Positions 1-6,166 of a DNA stretch of 6,173 bases are shown here, piece by piece. Below the pieces are notes generated by a model that saw nothing but the letters and a program-made list of their open reading frames with translations, was not told where the DNA came from and ran no database searches. The stretch is from positions 1 through 6,173 of the forward strand of contig CATMIT010000083.1 of NCBI GenBank assembly GCA_950069165.1, written 5' to 3'. This DNA is from an uncultured Flavobacteriales bacterium (GTDB lineage Bacteria > Bacteroidota > Bacteroidia > Flavobacteriales > BACL11). The translations under genes and the position numbers were made by a program. The first letter of the stretch is position 1. Each line of letters opens with the position of its first letter.

Positions 1-1110
1 AGGTATAGCAGGGCTTTCAGATGTTAATGTATCTAAAAGTAAAATAACATCCAATTCTTTCTCGTTAGGATAGTCTACCATTTGCACGTTTGCCTTTGCA
101 AATCGGAACCCATAGCGTTCTATCGTTTCTTTTATTCTTACTACTTCTACAATATCGCCATTTGCAATAAATCCTGCTTTACTGTTATCATCTAACCAAT
201 AATAATTATTTCGCACTACCATAAGCATATCTCCAGTAGAAATCTCATTTTCTTGCCATCTTATTTTTACTCTAACTTGTTGATTATATTGATTAGCTCT
301 TTTGTTGGATCGACAAAGTATAGTAGTATTATTTACCCCTTCATTACTGTAGGCTGTTTCCAAAGCATCTTGCAAATCTTCTCCACTATTAAGTCGGATA
401 ACTTCATTGTTAGTCGCTAGTTTTGGAAAAGAATAATCCTCTTTCGCAATCTTGTTTCTTAAGTCAGTGGCATTTTCCAAAATTAAGGAATCTTTTTTTT
501 GCCTTACTACTTGGGTTAATTCCTTGCAAATGACTTGTTTGTTGTAATTGTCTTCTAGTTTTTCTTCATCCAATGCTGGACTTATGTCCAAATGCACAGG
601 AGGGAGTTGAGCCGTATCGCCAATCAAAATGAGTTTGCAATCTTGCCCTTGATATACATATTCAATCAAATCATCTAAAAGGGAGCGATTGCCAAATCCT
701 TTGTCTGAATTTTCAGGAATCACGGAAGCCTCATCAACAATGAAAATGGTATTTGAATGCGTATTCTCTTTCAGTTTTATGAATGTGTTGCCACTTTTGT
801 TTGTACGTATCCAATAAATTTTTTTATGTATGGTGGATGCTGATTTTTTGGAGTATTTAGCCAATACTTTTGCAGCTCTTCCGGTTGGAGCCATCAATAC
901 CGAACGCTTTCCTAAAATGGGTAATGATTTTACTAAGGTTGAAACTAAAGTGGTTTTTCCTGTCCCAGCATACCCCTTTAACATAAAAACACCTCTGTTG
1001 CCAATGGTTGCAACAAAATCAGAGATTTCTGAAATAATACTATCTTGTTCTTTGGTGGGTTTATGCGGAAAATGAAGACGGAGTTTCGCTTGAAGTTTTT
1101 CGCTTTTCAC
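1..1110 (-). CDS. RecD-like superfamily 1 DNA helicase (AAA family ATPase), C-terminus cut by window edge
   Basis: Predicted ATP-driven DNA helicase, probably cytosolic and acting in repair or recombination; the exact substrate is unknown. The first 370 residues are visible. They show Walker A GYAGTGKTT (46-54), motif Ia APTGRAAKVL (74-83), a TIHKKIY stretch (93-99), Walker B IFIVDEAS (122-129), motif III GDTAQLPPV (164-172) and a VVRQ motif (201-204). These are the SF1/RecD series. The C-terminal half of the second RecA domain, where the HKSQG-type motif is expected, lies beyond position 1; relatives I remember from Flavobacteriia are about 470 residues, so roughly 100 are missing. Only about 45 residues precede Walker A, so the long N-terminal domain of RecD2 is absent. 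The start is GTG at 1110: an in-frame stop lies five codons upstream and the next ATG is codon 43, too close to Walker A. It begins one base after the murB stop, so co-transcription and translational coupling are likely. Confidence 0.9.
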   Translation of the reverse strand, partial: MKSEKLQAKLRLHFPHKPTKEQDSIISEISDFVATIGNRGVFMLKGYAGTGKTTLVSTLVKSLPILGKRSVLMAPTGRAAKVLAKYSKKSASTIHKKIYWIRTNKSGNTFIKLKENTHSNTIFIVDEASVIPENSDKGFGNRSLLDDLIEYVYQGQDCKLILIGDTAQLPPVHLDISPALDEEKLEDNYNKQVICKELTQVVRQKKDSLILENATDLRNKIAKEDYSFPKLATNNEVIRLNSGEDLQDALETAYSNEGVNNTTILCRSNKRANQYNQQVRVKIRWQENEISTGDMLMVVRNNYYWLDDNSKAGFIANGDIVEVVRIKETIERYGFRFAKANVQMVDYPNEKELDVILLLDTLTSESPAIP

Positions 1111-1111
1111 C

Positions 1112-2125
1112 TTACAATATGTTTACTTCTGGTTCAATGCTAATGCCGTATTTAGCTTTTATTTTTTGTTGAATTTCTTTCGCTAAATTTATGATTTCTA
1201 AGCCAGTTGCATTGCCGTAATTTACAAGTACTAATGCCTGGTTTTTGTGCACTCCTGCATCATTTTTTCGGTATCCTTTTAGCCCCTCATTATCAATGAG
1301 CCAACCAGCAGCAATTTTAGTTTTTGATTCAGAGATTTTGTAACCTACCATTTCAGGAAATTCTTTTTTCAAATCTTCAAATTGAGTTGTTTCAATAATT
1401 GGATTTTTGAAGAAACTTCCGCTATTGCCTAACACTTTTGGGTCGGGCAGTTTTTGGTTTCTGATATTAATTACGGCTTCAGCAATATTTTTTGGTGATG
1501 GAGCTAAATTGAGGTGTTGTAGTTCTTTCTCAATAGCACCATAAGTTGTTTTATTGAGGGGAGTTTTGCTGAGTTTAAAAATCACTTTGGTAATTACTAC
1601 TTTTTCTTTTAATTTATGTTTAAAAATAGAATCTCGGTAGCCAAAATTACACTCTTCATTGCTCAGTATTTTTGAATTTCCACTCCCAATTTCGATAAAA
1701 TGAACTGTTGTAATTACATCTTTTACTTCTAAGCCATAAGCACCAATATTTTGCATGGGGGATGCGCCAACCAATCCGGGAATAAGTGCCAAATTCTCAA
1801 TCCCTGAAAGGTTTTTATCAATACTCCACAACACAAAATCATGCCACACTTCTCCAGCACCTACTTCAATAGTGCTACTATGATTATCCTCTGCTAACAC
1901 CTCCATTCCTTTAATAGTATTTGCAAGTACCAATCCTTCAAAATCTTGGGTGAGTAAAATATTGCTTCCTCCTCCTAAAATAAAAAGAGGCTCTGTTTTG
2001 CAAAGATCATTTCTGAGCAATTCCACTAATTCATTTTCTGAACTAAAACAGGCAAAATACTTTGCTGTTGCAGCAATACCAAAAGTATTGTATTTTTTTA
2101 AGGAGTAATTCTGCTGAATTTTCAT
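1112..2125 (-). CDS. murB: UDP-N-acetylenolpyruvoylglucosamine reductase, type I
   Basis: Cytosolic flavoenzyme that uses NADPH to reduce UDP-GlcNAc-enolpyruvate to UDP-MurNAc, the second committed step of peptidoglycan precursor synthesis. The 337 residues match the usual type I (E. coli-like) length. The FAD-binding domain carries GGGSN (51-55) and IPGLVGASPMQNIGAYG (115-131). GYRDS (162-166) supplies the conserved Tyr-Arg pair. TYGAIEKEL around Tyr195 matches the type I tyrosine loop. GNSGSFFKNP (233-242) contains the catalytic serine, Ser237, and EPEV (331-334) the catalytic C-terminal glutamate. AAGWLIDNEGLKG (272-284) is also typical. No key residue appears to be missing. The start is ATG, and the N-terminus, with KKYNTFGI (10-17), fits the family. 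It heads a leftward unit with the helicase and is divergent from the GT4 gene across a 71-bp spacer. Confidence 0.97.
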   Translation of the reverse strand: MKIQQNYSLKKYNTFGIAATAKYFACFSSENELVELLRNDLCKTEPLFILGGGSNILLTQDFEGLVLANTIKGMEVLAEDNHSSTIEVGAGEVWHDFVLWSIDKNLSGIENLALIPGLVGASPMQNIGAYGLEVKDVITTVHFIEIGSGNSKILSNEECNFGYRDSIFKHKLKEKVVITKVIFKLSKTPLNKTTYGAIEKELQHLNLAPSPKNIAEAVINIRNQKLPDPKVLGNSGSFFKNPIIETTQFEDLKKEFPEMVGYKISESKTKIAAGWLIDNEGLKGYRKNDAGVHKNQALVLVNYGNATGLEIINLAKEIQQKIKAKYGISIEPEVNIL

Positions 2126-2129
2126 ATTT

Positions 2130-2137
2130 CAAATGTA
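2130..2137 (-). promoter_or_regulatory. Candidate -7 box of the murB promoter (TACATTTG)
   Basis: Read on the minus strand this is TACATTTG, a full match to the Bacteroidota -7 consensus TAnnTTTG. Only four bases separate it from the murB ATG. If used, transcription would start at or within a base or two of the start codon, giving a nearly leaderless mRNA. No TTG is seen at the expected -33 distance, so a chance match in AT-rich DNA is quite possible. Confidence 0.3.
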
Positions 2138-2140
2138 GCA

Positions 2141-2158
2141 AAACAATTCATATTGTTT
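2141..2158. repeat. Inverted repeat (7-bp arms, 4-bp spacer) in the divergent spacer
   Basis: The arms AAACAAT (2141-2147) and ATTGTTT (2152-2158) are perfectly complementary around TCAT. The dyad lies between the murB -7 candidate and the candidate promoter of the GT4 gene, and its right arm covers that promoter's TTG. Such a position suits an operator for a dimeric regulator. The stem is too AT-rich to be a strong terminator, and no regulator gene is present in the window. Chance remains possible. Confidence 0.3.
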
Positions 2159-2181
2159 AGCGTTTAAAAACTGTATTTTCG
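2153..2181 (+). promoter_or_regulatory. Candidate Bacteroidota-type promoter for the GT4 gene
   Basis: TTG at 2153-2155 is followed after 18 bases by TATTTTCG at 2174-2181, seven of eight positions with TAnnTTTG counted loosely (one mismatch in the TTTG core). This is close to the known -33/-7 arrangement of Bacteroidota sigma factors. Transcription would start around 2185, leaving a leader of about a dozen bases before the TTG start at 2197. Confidence 0.35.
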
Positions 2182-2196
2182 CCAAAATATTTTTTT

Positions 2197-3297
2197 TTGA
2201 AACGAATTATTATTTCTGTTACTTCTGATTTGTGCACCGACCAACGCGTGCATAAAACTGCAATTACTTTGCAGGAGATGGGTTTTGATGTTTTGCTTTT
2301 AGGCAGAAAGCTTCCTGATAGTTTGCCGATTGAGAGGGAATATAAAACAAAAAGATTCCACTTGATTTTCAAAACGGAAGTTTGGTTTTATATAGAATAT
2401 AATATTCGACTATTTTTATTTCTGCTATTTAAAAAAGTAGATGTTTTATTGGCTAATGATTTGGATACCCTTTTGCCAAATTACCTCATTTCAAAACTAA
2501 AACGAAAGCCATTGGTATATGATAGCCATGAAATGTTTTGTGAAGGACCAGAACTCCAAGGAAGGAAATTTGTACAATCGGTTTGGCGATTTATTGAAAA
2601 AGCCATCCTGCCAAGATTAAAGCATACTTATACAGTTTCTAGATCGATTGCTGATGCTTATAACAAAAGGTATAGTGCCAATTTCCAGCTCATTCGAAAC
2701 ATTCCGAAATTGGAAAAAGAAAACAGGCAAGTAGAACAGCTCAATTTTGATAGTAAAAAAATAATATTATATCAGGGTGTGATGAATCCTGGAAGGGGAT
2801 TAGAAGAAACAATTGCAGCAATGCCTTTTGTAGAGAATGCTATTTTACTCATTATTGGTTTTGGAAAAGTAGAGGGCAAGCTAAAAGAATTGGTTAAGAA
2901 GTCAGGGTTAGAAAACAGGGTTATTTTTTACGGAAAAGTCCCTTTTGAAGATTTGCTTTCCTATACAAAGCAAGCAGATGTAGGCCTACTTTTAGAGCGG
3001 CCTTTAGGACTTAGTTTCACCTATGCTTTACCCAATAAATTATTTGATTATATTCATGCTTGCCTACCCATTATTGCATCTCCTCTTGTTGAAGTAAAAC
3101 GAATAATGGATGAAAATGAAATGGGAGTAATTATAGAGAATTACAATCCAAAATATTTAGCCGATACCTTAAATGAAATGTTAAATAATGCTGAAAAAAG
3201 AAAAGTTTGGAAAGTAAATATGGCACAAGCAAAACAGGATTTAAATTGGGAAAATGAGCAGAAAAAGTTAATAGAAATTTACAGCCAATTTTTATAA
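2197..3297 (+). CDS. GT4-family glycosyltransferase (GT-B fold)
   Basis: Predicted retaining glycosyltransferase that moves a sugar from a nucleotide donor, probably onto a surface polysaccharide, glycolipid or glycoprotein intermediate at the inner face of the membrane; donor and acceptor cannot be read from the sequence. It has 366 residues, normal for GT4. The N-terminal domain starts IIISVTSDLCTDQRVHK (4-20) and contains NDLDTLLP (87-94) and YDSHE (108-112). The C-terminal donor-binding domain shows LYQGVMNPGRGLEETIAAM (191-209), FYGKVPFEDL (244-253) and LPNKLFDYIHACLPIIASP (278-296), which takes the place of the GT4 EX7E region with Asp284 where Glu is often found. Hydrophobic stretches near 64-78 and 213-222 look like GT-B core strands or helices rather than clear membrane spans. 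The start is TTG at 2197, at the end of a T9 run: an in-frame stop lies at 2158 and no ATG occurs until codon 28, past the conserved N-terminus. It overlaps the convergent GT2 gene by six bases. Confidence 0.88.
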   Translation: MKRIIISVTSDLCTDQRVHKTAITLQEMGFDVLLLGRKLPDSLPIEREYKTKRFHLIFKTEVWFYIEYNIRLFLFLLFKKVDVLLANDLDTLLPNYLISKLKRKPLVYDSHEMFCEGPELQGRKFVQSVWRFIEKAILPRLKHTYTVSRSIADAYNKRYSANFQLIRNIPKLEKENRQVEQLNFDSKKIILYQGVMNPGRGLEETIAAMPFVENAILLIIGFGKVEGKLKELVKKSGLENRVIFYGKVPFEDLLSYTKQADVGLLLERPLGLSFTYALPNKLFDYIHACLPIIASPLVEVKRIMDENEMGVIIENYNPKYLADTLNEMLNNAEKRKVWKVNMAQAKQDLNWENEQKKLIEIYSQFL

Positions 3298-4008
3298 AAG
3301 CCCTATTTGGTTAAGCAGAAATTTTCCCAAAGTTATACTTCCATAAACTACAAATTGCACAGCATTTAATCTGTTTTTCTTAACATCAAATTCTTGTTTG
3401 TAATGCGTCCACCCTTTTTGTTTTGAGATTCCATCATTTCCACAAATAGCAAAATCAAAATCAAAATAAATGGCTTTTTTATTTTCTAAAAATAGCTGTA
3501 AATTAAAATCGTAATCAGCCAAAACAGAATAATTACAATTAAAATTTCTTCCGTAAAAGCATCTTTTATGATAAAGCGCCCCTTGATGATGAATGCTGTT
3601 TTTTATGAATAATTTATTGGAAAACTCTCCTTTGAATTCTTCCTTATTTTGATAAATGATATTCCCAAAAATCAAATTTGTATCTTCTGTATTTTGAGAA
3701 AAAATATTTTGAAATGTAGTTTTGCAAATCTCATCATCAGCTCCTAAAAAATAAAGCCAATCACCATTAGATTGTGCAACTGCTTTGTTCATGGCATCAT
3801 ACGCATTTCTATCCTCAGTACTTTTCCAATAACTAATTTTATTTTCATGTTGTTTGATGACATCAATTGTTCCATCCTCTGATTTCCCATCAATAATTAT
3901 TAGCTCATAATCAGTAAAATCCTGATTTATTACACTTTCAATTGCTTTTTGAAGAGACTGTTTTTGGTTTAAAACAGGAATGATTATACTTATTTTCGGA
4001 TGTTGCAC
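3292..4008 (-). CDS. GT2-family glycosyltransferase (WcaE/WfgS-like)
   Basis: Predicted inverting glycosyltransferase with a GT-A fold, probably adding one sugar to a lipid-linked or surface glycan; the substrate is unknown. At 238 residues it is a compact single-domain enzyme. Visible motifs are the nucleotide-binding start KISIIIPVLNQ (5-15), IIIDGKSEDGT (37-47), the EDRNAYDAMNKA block (65-76), LGADD (88-92) as the DXD-type metal and donor site, HHQGALYHK (140-148) and ADYDFNLQLF (164-173). The YDAMNK, HQ and DYD signature is what I associate with the WcaE/WfgS subgroup. The ending (219-238) is hydrophobic and may touch the membrane. The start is GTG at 4008, nine bases after the ftsE stop and in the same frame; no other start codon fits before the first strand. 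It is the last gene of the small-protein/ftsE unit and converges on the GT4 gene. Confidence 0.88.
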   Translation of the reverse strand: MQHPKISIIIPVLNQKQSLQKAIESVINQDFTDYELIIIDGKSEDGTIDVIKQHENKISYWKSTEDRNAYDAMNKAVAQSNGDWLYFLGADDEICKTTFQNIFSQNTEDTNLIFGNIIYQNKEEFKGEFSNKLFIKNSIHHQGALYHKRCFYGRNFNCNYSVLADYDFNLQLFLENKKAIYFDFDFAICGNDGISKQKGWTHYKQEFDVKKNRLNAVQFVVYGSITLGKFLLNQIGLL

Positions 4009-4017
4009 TTTCTTGAT

Positions 4018-4698
4018 TTAAAGGTTCTCGCTATTTATTTCTACTAGGGAACGGTTTTCGCAAACAAAAGTATGGGAGGGAAACTTTTTGATAATGGAAT
4101 AGTCGTGTGTAGCAACAATTATGGTTGTTCCTTTATTATTTATTTCTTTTAGAAGTCCAATTATTTTCTCCGATTTTTCAGGGTCCAAATTTCCTGTTGG
4201 TTCATCTGCTAATATAATTTCCGGATGGTTCAAAAGGGCTCTGGCGATTGTGGCTCTTTGCTGCTCACCTCCAGACAGTTCATAAGGCATTTTACTCTCG
4301 AAATTTTCTAAATGTACATTATCCAACACTTCTTTTATTCTTTCATTAATTTTTTCTTTATCCTTCCAGCCAGTAGCTTCCAAAATAAAAAGTAGGTTTT
4401 CATAAAGCGTTCGGTCAGTAAGTAATTGAAAATCCTGAAAAACGATTCCTAATTTTCGTCTTAAATTGGAAATATTATTATCGTCTAATTCTCCAACTTC
4501 ATAGCCTAAAACCTCTATTCCTCCTTTTTTTATGGGCAGTTCTGCATACAATGATTTTAACAAACTGCTTTTTCCACTTCCAGTTTTTCCGATAATATAA
4601 ATAAATTCCCCAGCAGAAATCTTAAAATTAATATTCTGAAAAATGATATTTGTTTTTTGCAAAATATCAACTGCTTTAAATTCAATAATCGTATTCAT
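4018..4698 (-). CDS. ftsE: Cell division ABC transporter ATP-binding protein FtsE
   Basis: ATPase of the FtsE type. In known systems FtsE pairs with the membrane protein FtsX at the division site and transmits ATP hydrolysis to activate peptidoglycan hydrolases. The 226 residues are full length. They show Walker A GKTGSGKSS (37-45), Q-loop Gln88, signature LSGGEQQR (141-148), Walker B IILADEPTGNLD (161-172) with Glu166, and H-loop His198. The region GIVFQDFQLLTDRTLYENL (84-102) is characteristic of FtsE and is the main reason to prefer it over LolD or MacB ATPases, which share the rest. The start is ATG, two bases after the stop of the upstream small gene; no Shine-Dalgarno sequence is evident. 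The GT2 gene follows after nine bases. No FtsX-like membrane gene is next to it, which to my memory is usual in Bacteroidota. Confidence 0.87.
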   Translation of the reverse strand: MNTIIEFKAVDILQKTNIIFQNINFKISAGEFIYIIGKTGSGKSSLLKSLYAELPIKKGGIEVLGYEVGELDDNNISNLRRKLGIVFQDFQLLTDRTLYENLLFILEATGWKDKEKINERIKEVLDNVHLENFESKMPYELSGGEQQRATIARALLNHPEIILADEPTGNLDPEKSEKIIGLLKEINNKGTTIIVATHDYSIIKKFPSHTFVCENRSLVEINSENL

Positions 4699-4700
4699 AA

Positions 4701-4943
4701 TTAGATGTCTAATTTTTTTAATTTTCCAAATGGAATTTTTTCTAAGGTACTAATTATTTCCTTTTTCCATTTTTCCAGATTATTTTTTCTAATTCCGGAT
4801 TCTTGTTGGTCCATCCTGAAATAAGCGCGCAGAGTCATGTCCTGATCCCTAATTTGAACAAAATCTGGAATTTTATCAGTGCCCTTTATTTTCAAAAGAT
4901 AAATCATAAAAATATTAAACGCAAAGTAAATAAAATATTTCAT
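4701..4943 (-). CDS. Small conserved-looking protein of unknown function preceding ftsE
   Basis: Not recognised as a characterised family. The reading frame gives 80 residues and ends two bases before ftsE, so the two are very probably co-transcribed. The first 18 residues are hydrophobic and aromatic (MKYFIYFAFNIFMIYLL) and could be read as a signal anchor. The rest is soluble-looking and charged: KIPDFVQIRDQDMTLRAYF (24-42) would form beta strands, followed by a probable helix (55-69) and GKLKKLDI at the end. An alternative start at Met13 (ATG at 4905-4907) gives a 68-residue cytosolic protein beginning MIYLLKIKGTDKIPDFVQ. A -7-like box lies between the two ATGs, which favours the shorter form. 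I loosely recall small proteins at this position being auto-labelled fructose-6-phosphate aldolase; the size and sequence do not support that activity. Confidence 0.75.
   Translation of the reverse strand: MKYFIYFAFNIFMIYLLKIKGTDKIPDFVQIRDQDMTLRAYFRMDQQESGIRKNNLEKWKKEIISTLEKIPFGKLKKLDI
4921..4929 (-). promoter_or_regulatory. Candidate -7 box for the small-protein/ftsE/GT2 unit
   Basis: Minus-strand TTACTTTGC resembles the Bacteroidota -7 box TAnnTTTG(C), with one mismatch at the second base. No TTG is seen at the matching -33 distance, so support is weak. If real, transcription would begin around 4914, downstream of the ATG at 4943 and a few bases before the ATG at 4907, which would make the shorter product the true one. 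Confidence 0.22.
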
Positions 4944-5058
4944 TTTTAAGGATGTAAATACCTTCTAATTGTTAGCAATAGTTGTTGAAAACTTGTATTT
5001 GTATTCCTTTTTATAGTTTCCTTATTTTCTACTTTTAATCCTGATTTCAATCTTAAAT

Positions 5059-6162
5059 ATGATTAAAAAATTTGTTTTTTCCTGCACCTTTTTTTTATGT
5101 ATCTTTTTGCTTTCGGCACAAAGCCAAGAAAGAGAAAATCTGCAACAAGCAAAGCACCTTTTTTCTGCAGAGAAGTTCGGTTTGTCTCAGTATTTATATC
5201 AAAAAATTTATACCGATAATTTAACTACAAATGCAGAAAAAGAAGATGCGCTTTTTCGTATAGCAATTTGCTCAAAAAGAATGTTTAATGAGGATACAAA
5301 GTTTTGGTTTGATGAATTTTTGAGTGTTTATCCTTATTCATCCAAAATAAATAGTGTTAATTATGAATTAGGAATATTTTATTTTCGTCAAGCAAACTAT
5401 CCTTTTGCCTTAGATTATTTCCAAAAATGCGACAATGAAACTAGTGAGTATAATTTCAAATTAGCTTACACCTATTTTGTTCTTGATTCATTAGAATCAT
5501 CTAAATATTATTTCTCAAAATTATTAAATACCGAATCAAAATATGCTGGCTTATCACAATATTTTTACGCCCATATTACCTATAAACAAAAGCATTATAA
5601 AGCAGCACTTAATGGATTCTTTAATTTACAAGAGGATAAAACATTTGCTTCAATTGTACCTTATTATATAAGTCAAATTTTTTTTTTACAAAAAAGATAT
5701 GAGGACTTAATTGCTTATGCTGAACCAATGTTAGATGAGGTAATTTCTTCAAGGGAGGCAGAGTTAAATAGAATGATTTCAGAGGCTTATTACAGAAAAA
5801 AGGATTTTAAAAATTCTATAAAATATTTTGAAATTTTCTTTGAAAAGACTACCCATTCCTCTTCTTTAGATAAACTGCAAGTTGGCTATGCTTACCACAA
5901 TATTCAGGACTTTGAAAATGCGATAAGATTTCTAGAACCATTGCAGTTTTCAGAAGATAGTGCAAAGCAATTTGTATCCTATTATTTAGCAAATAGTTAC
6001 TTGAATATTCAGGAGAAAAATCATGCACTAAAATCATTTAAGCAAGCAACAGAATACAATTACAATACTATTATGCAAGAAGATGCGTATTTTAATTATG
6101 CAAAACTTTCTTATGAATTGGATCTTCCTTTTGATAATGTTTTAGATATTTTACAGTACTAG
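5059..6162 (+). CDS. Exported TPR-repeat protein, probably the N-terminal part of a longer protein
   Basis: Secreted or periplasmic scaffold protein made of tetratricopeptide-type helical pairs; role and partners are unknown. MIKK plus a hydrophobic stretch to about residue 19 forms a Sec signal peptide, with cleavage likely after Ala20 or Ser22 (LLSAQSQ). No lipobox cysteine sits at the cleavage site. TPR-like units can be seen around 101-127, 133-159, 167-193, 237-263, 274-298, 307-333 and 344 onward, with typical pairs such as YAYHNIQDFENAIRFLEP (277-294). Flavobacterial relatives I remember align along this whole stretch but run on to about 1000 residues. Here the frame ends at TAG 6160-6162, with another in-frame TAG at 6166-6168, eleven bases before the window edge. 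This may be a real nonsense or frameshift mutation, or an error at a contig end. ATG 5059 is chosen because it opens the signal peptide. A weak promoter candidate lies upstream (TTG 4969-4971, TGTATTTG 4994-5001, spacer 22). The gene is divergent from the small-protein/ftsE unit. Confidence 0.85.
   Translation: MIKKFVFSCTFFLCIFLLSAQSQERENLQQAKHLFSAEKFGLSQYLYQKIYTDNLTTNAEKEDALFRIAICSKRMFNEDTKFWFDEFLSVYPYSSKINSVNYELGIFYFRQANYPFALDYFQKCDNETSEYNFKLAYTYFVLDSLESSKYYFSKLLNTESKYAGLSQYFYAHITYKQKHYKAALNGFFNLQEDKTFASIVPYYISQIFFLQKRYEDLIAYAEPMLDEVISSREAELNRMISEAYYRKKDFKNSIKYFEIFFEKTTHSSSLDKLQVGYAYHNIQDFENAIRFLEPLQFSEDSAKQFVSYYLANSYLNIQEKNHALKSFKQATEYNYNTIMQEDAYFNYAKLSYELDLPFDNVLDILQY
5678..5687 (+). repeat. 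T10 homopolymer inside the TPR gene
   Basis: Ten consecutive T bases fall in codons 207-210 (Ile-Phe-Phe-Leu) and are followed after TTACA by an A run. Gain or loss of one base would shift the frame in the middle of the TPR array. In the given sequence the frame is intact on both sides of the tract. Confidence 0.9.
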
Positions 6163-6166
6163 TACT
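6155..6166. repeat. AGTACT tandem pair forming a 12-bp palindrome at the TPR gene stop
   Basis: AGTACTAGTACT is both a direct duplication of AGTACT and a perfect palindrome. It creates the two in-frame stops (TAG at 6160-6162 and 6166-6168) that end the TPR reading frame. The flanking bases are not complementary, so it is not the centre of a longer fold-back. It lies seven bases from the window end, where assembly errors are most likely. Confidence 0.85.

Noticed and set aside
830..1075. 81-codon plus-strand reading frame
   Set aside because: It lies wholly inside the helicase gene, opposite the Walker A region, and its sequence resembles no protein; it is a shadow.
2157..2372. 71-codon minus-strand reading frame
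   Set aside because: It overlaps the GT4 start and the divergent spacer on the opposite strand and has no recognisable content.
3246..3330. Perfect 10-bp inverted repeat (TTGGGAAAAT at 3246-3255 and ATTTTCCCAA at 3321-3330) as a bidirectional terminator for the convergent genes
   Set aside because: The arms are 65 bases apart, both lie in coding sequence and no U-tract follows a compact stem; more likely chance.
2197..4008. A capsule or O-antigen cluster built on the two glycosyltransferases
   Set aside because: No polymerase, flippase, sugar-nucleotide synthesis or export genes are present, and the two genes sit on opposite strands with housekeeping neighbours.
4018..4698. LolD or MacB-type lipoprotein/antibiotic export ATPase
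   Set aside because: These share the general motifs, but the FQDFQLLTDRTLYENL stretch fits FtsE better and no LolC/E or MacB permease is adjacent.
4701..4943. Fructose-6-phosphate aldolase
   Set aside because: At 68-80 residues it is far too short for a transaldolase-type barrel and none of the active-site motifs is present.
5849..6037. 62-codon minus-strand reading frame
   Set aside because: It is antisense to clear TPR units and has no start context or protein-like pattern.
6155..6166. Chimeric fold-back read end or a recombination site
   Set aside because: The symmetry stops at 12 bp and no partner copy is seen in the window, so neither can be claimed.
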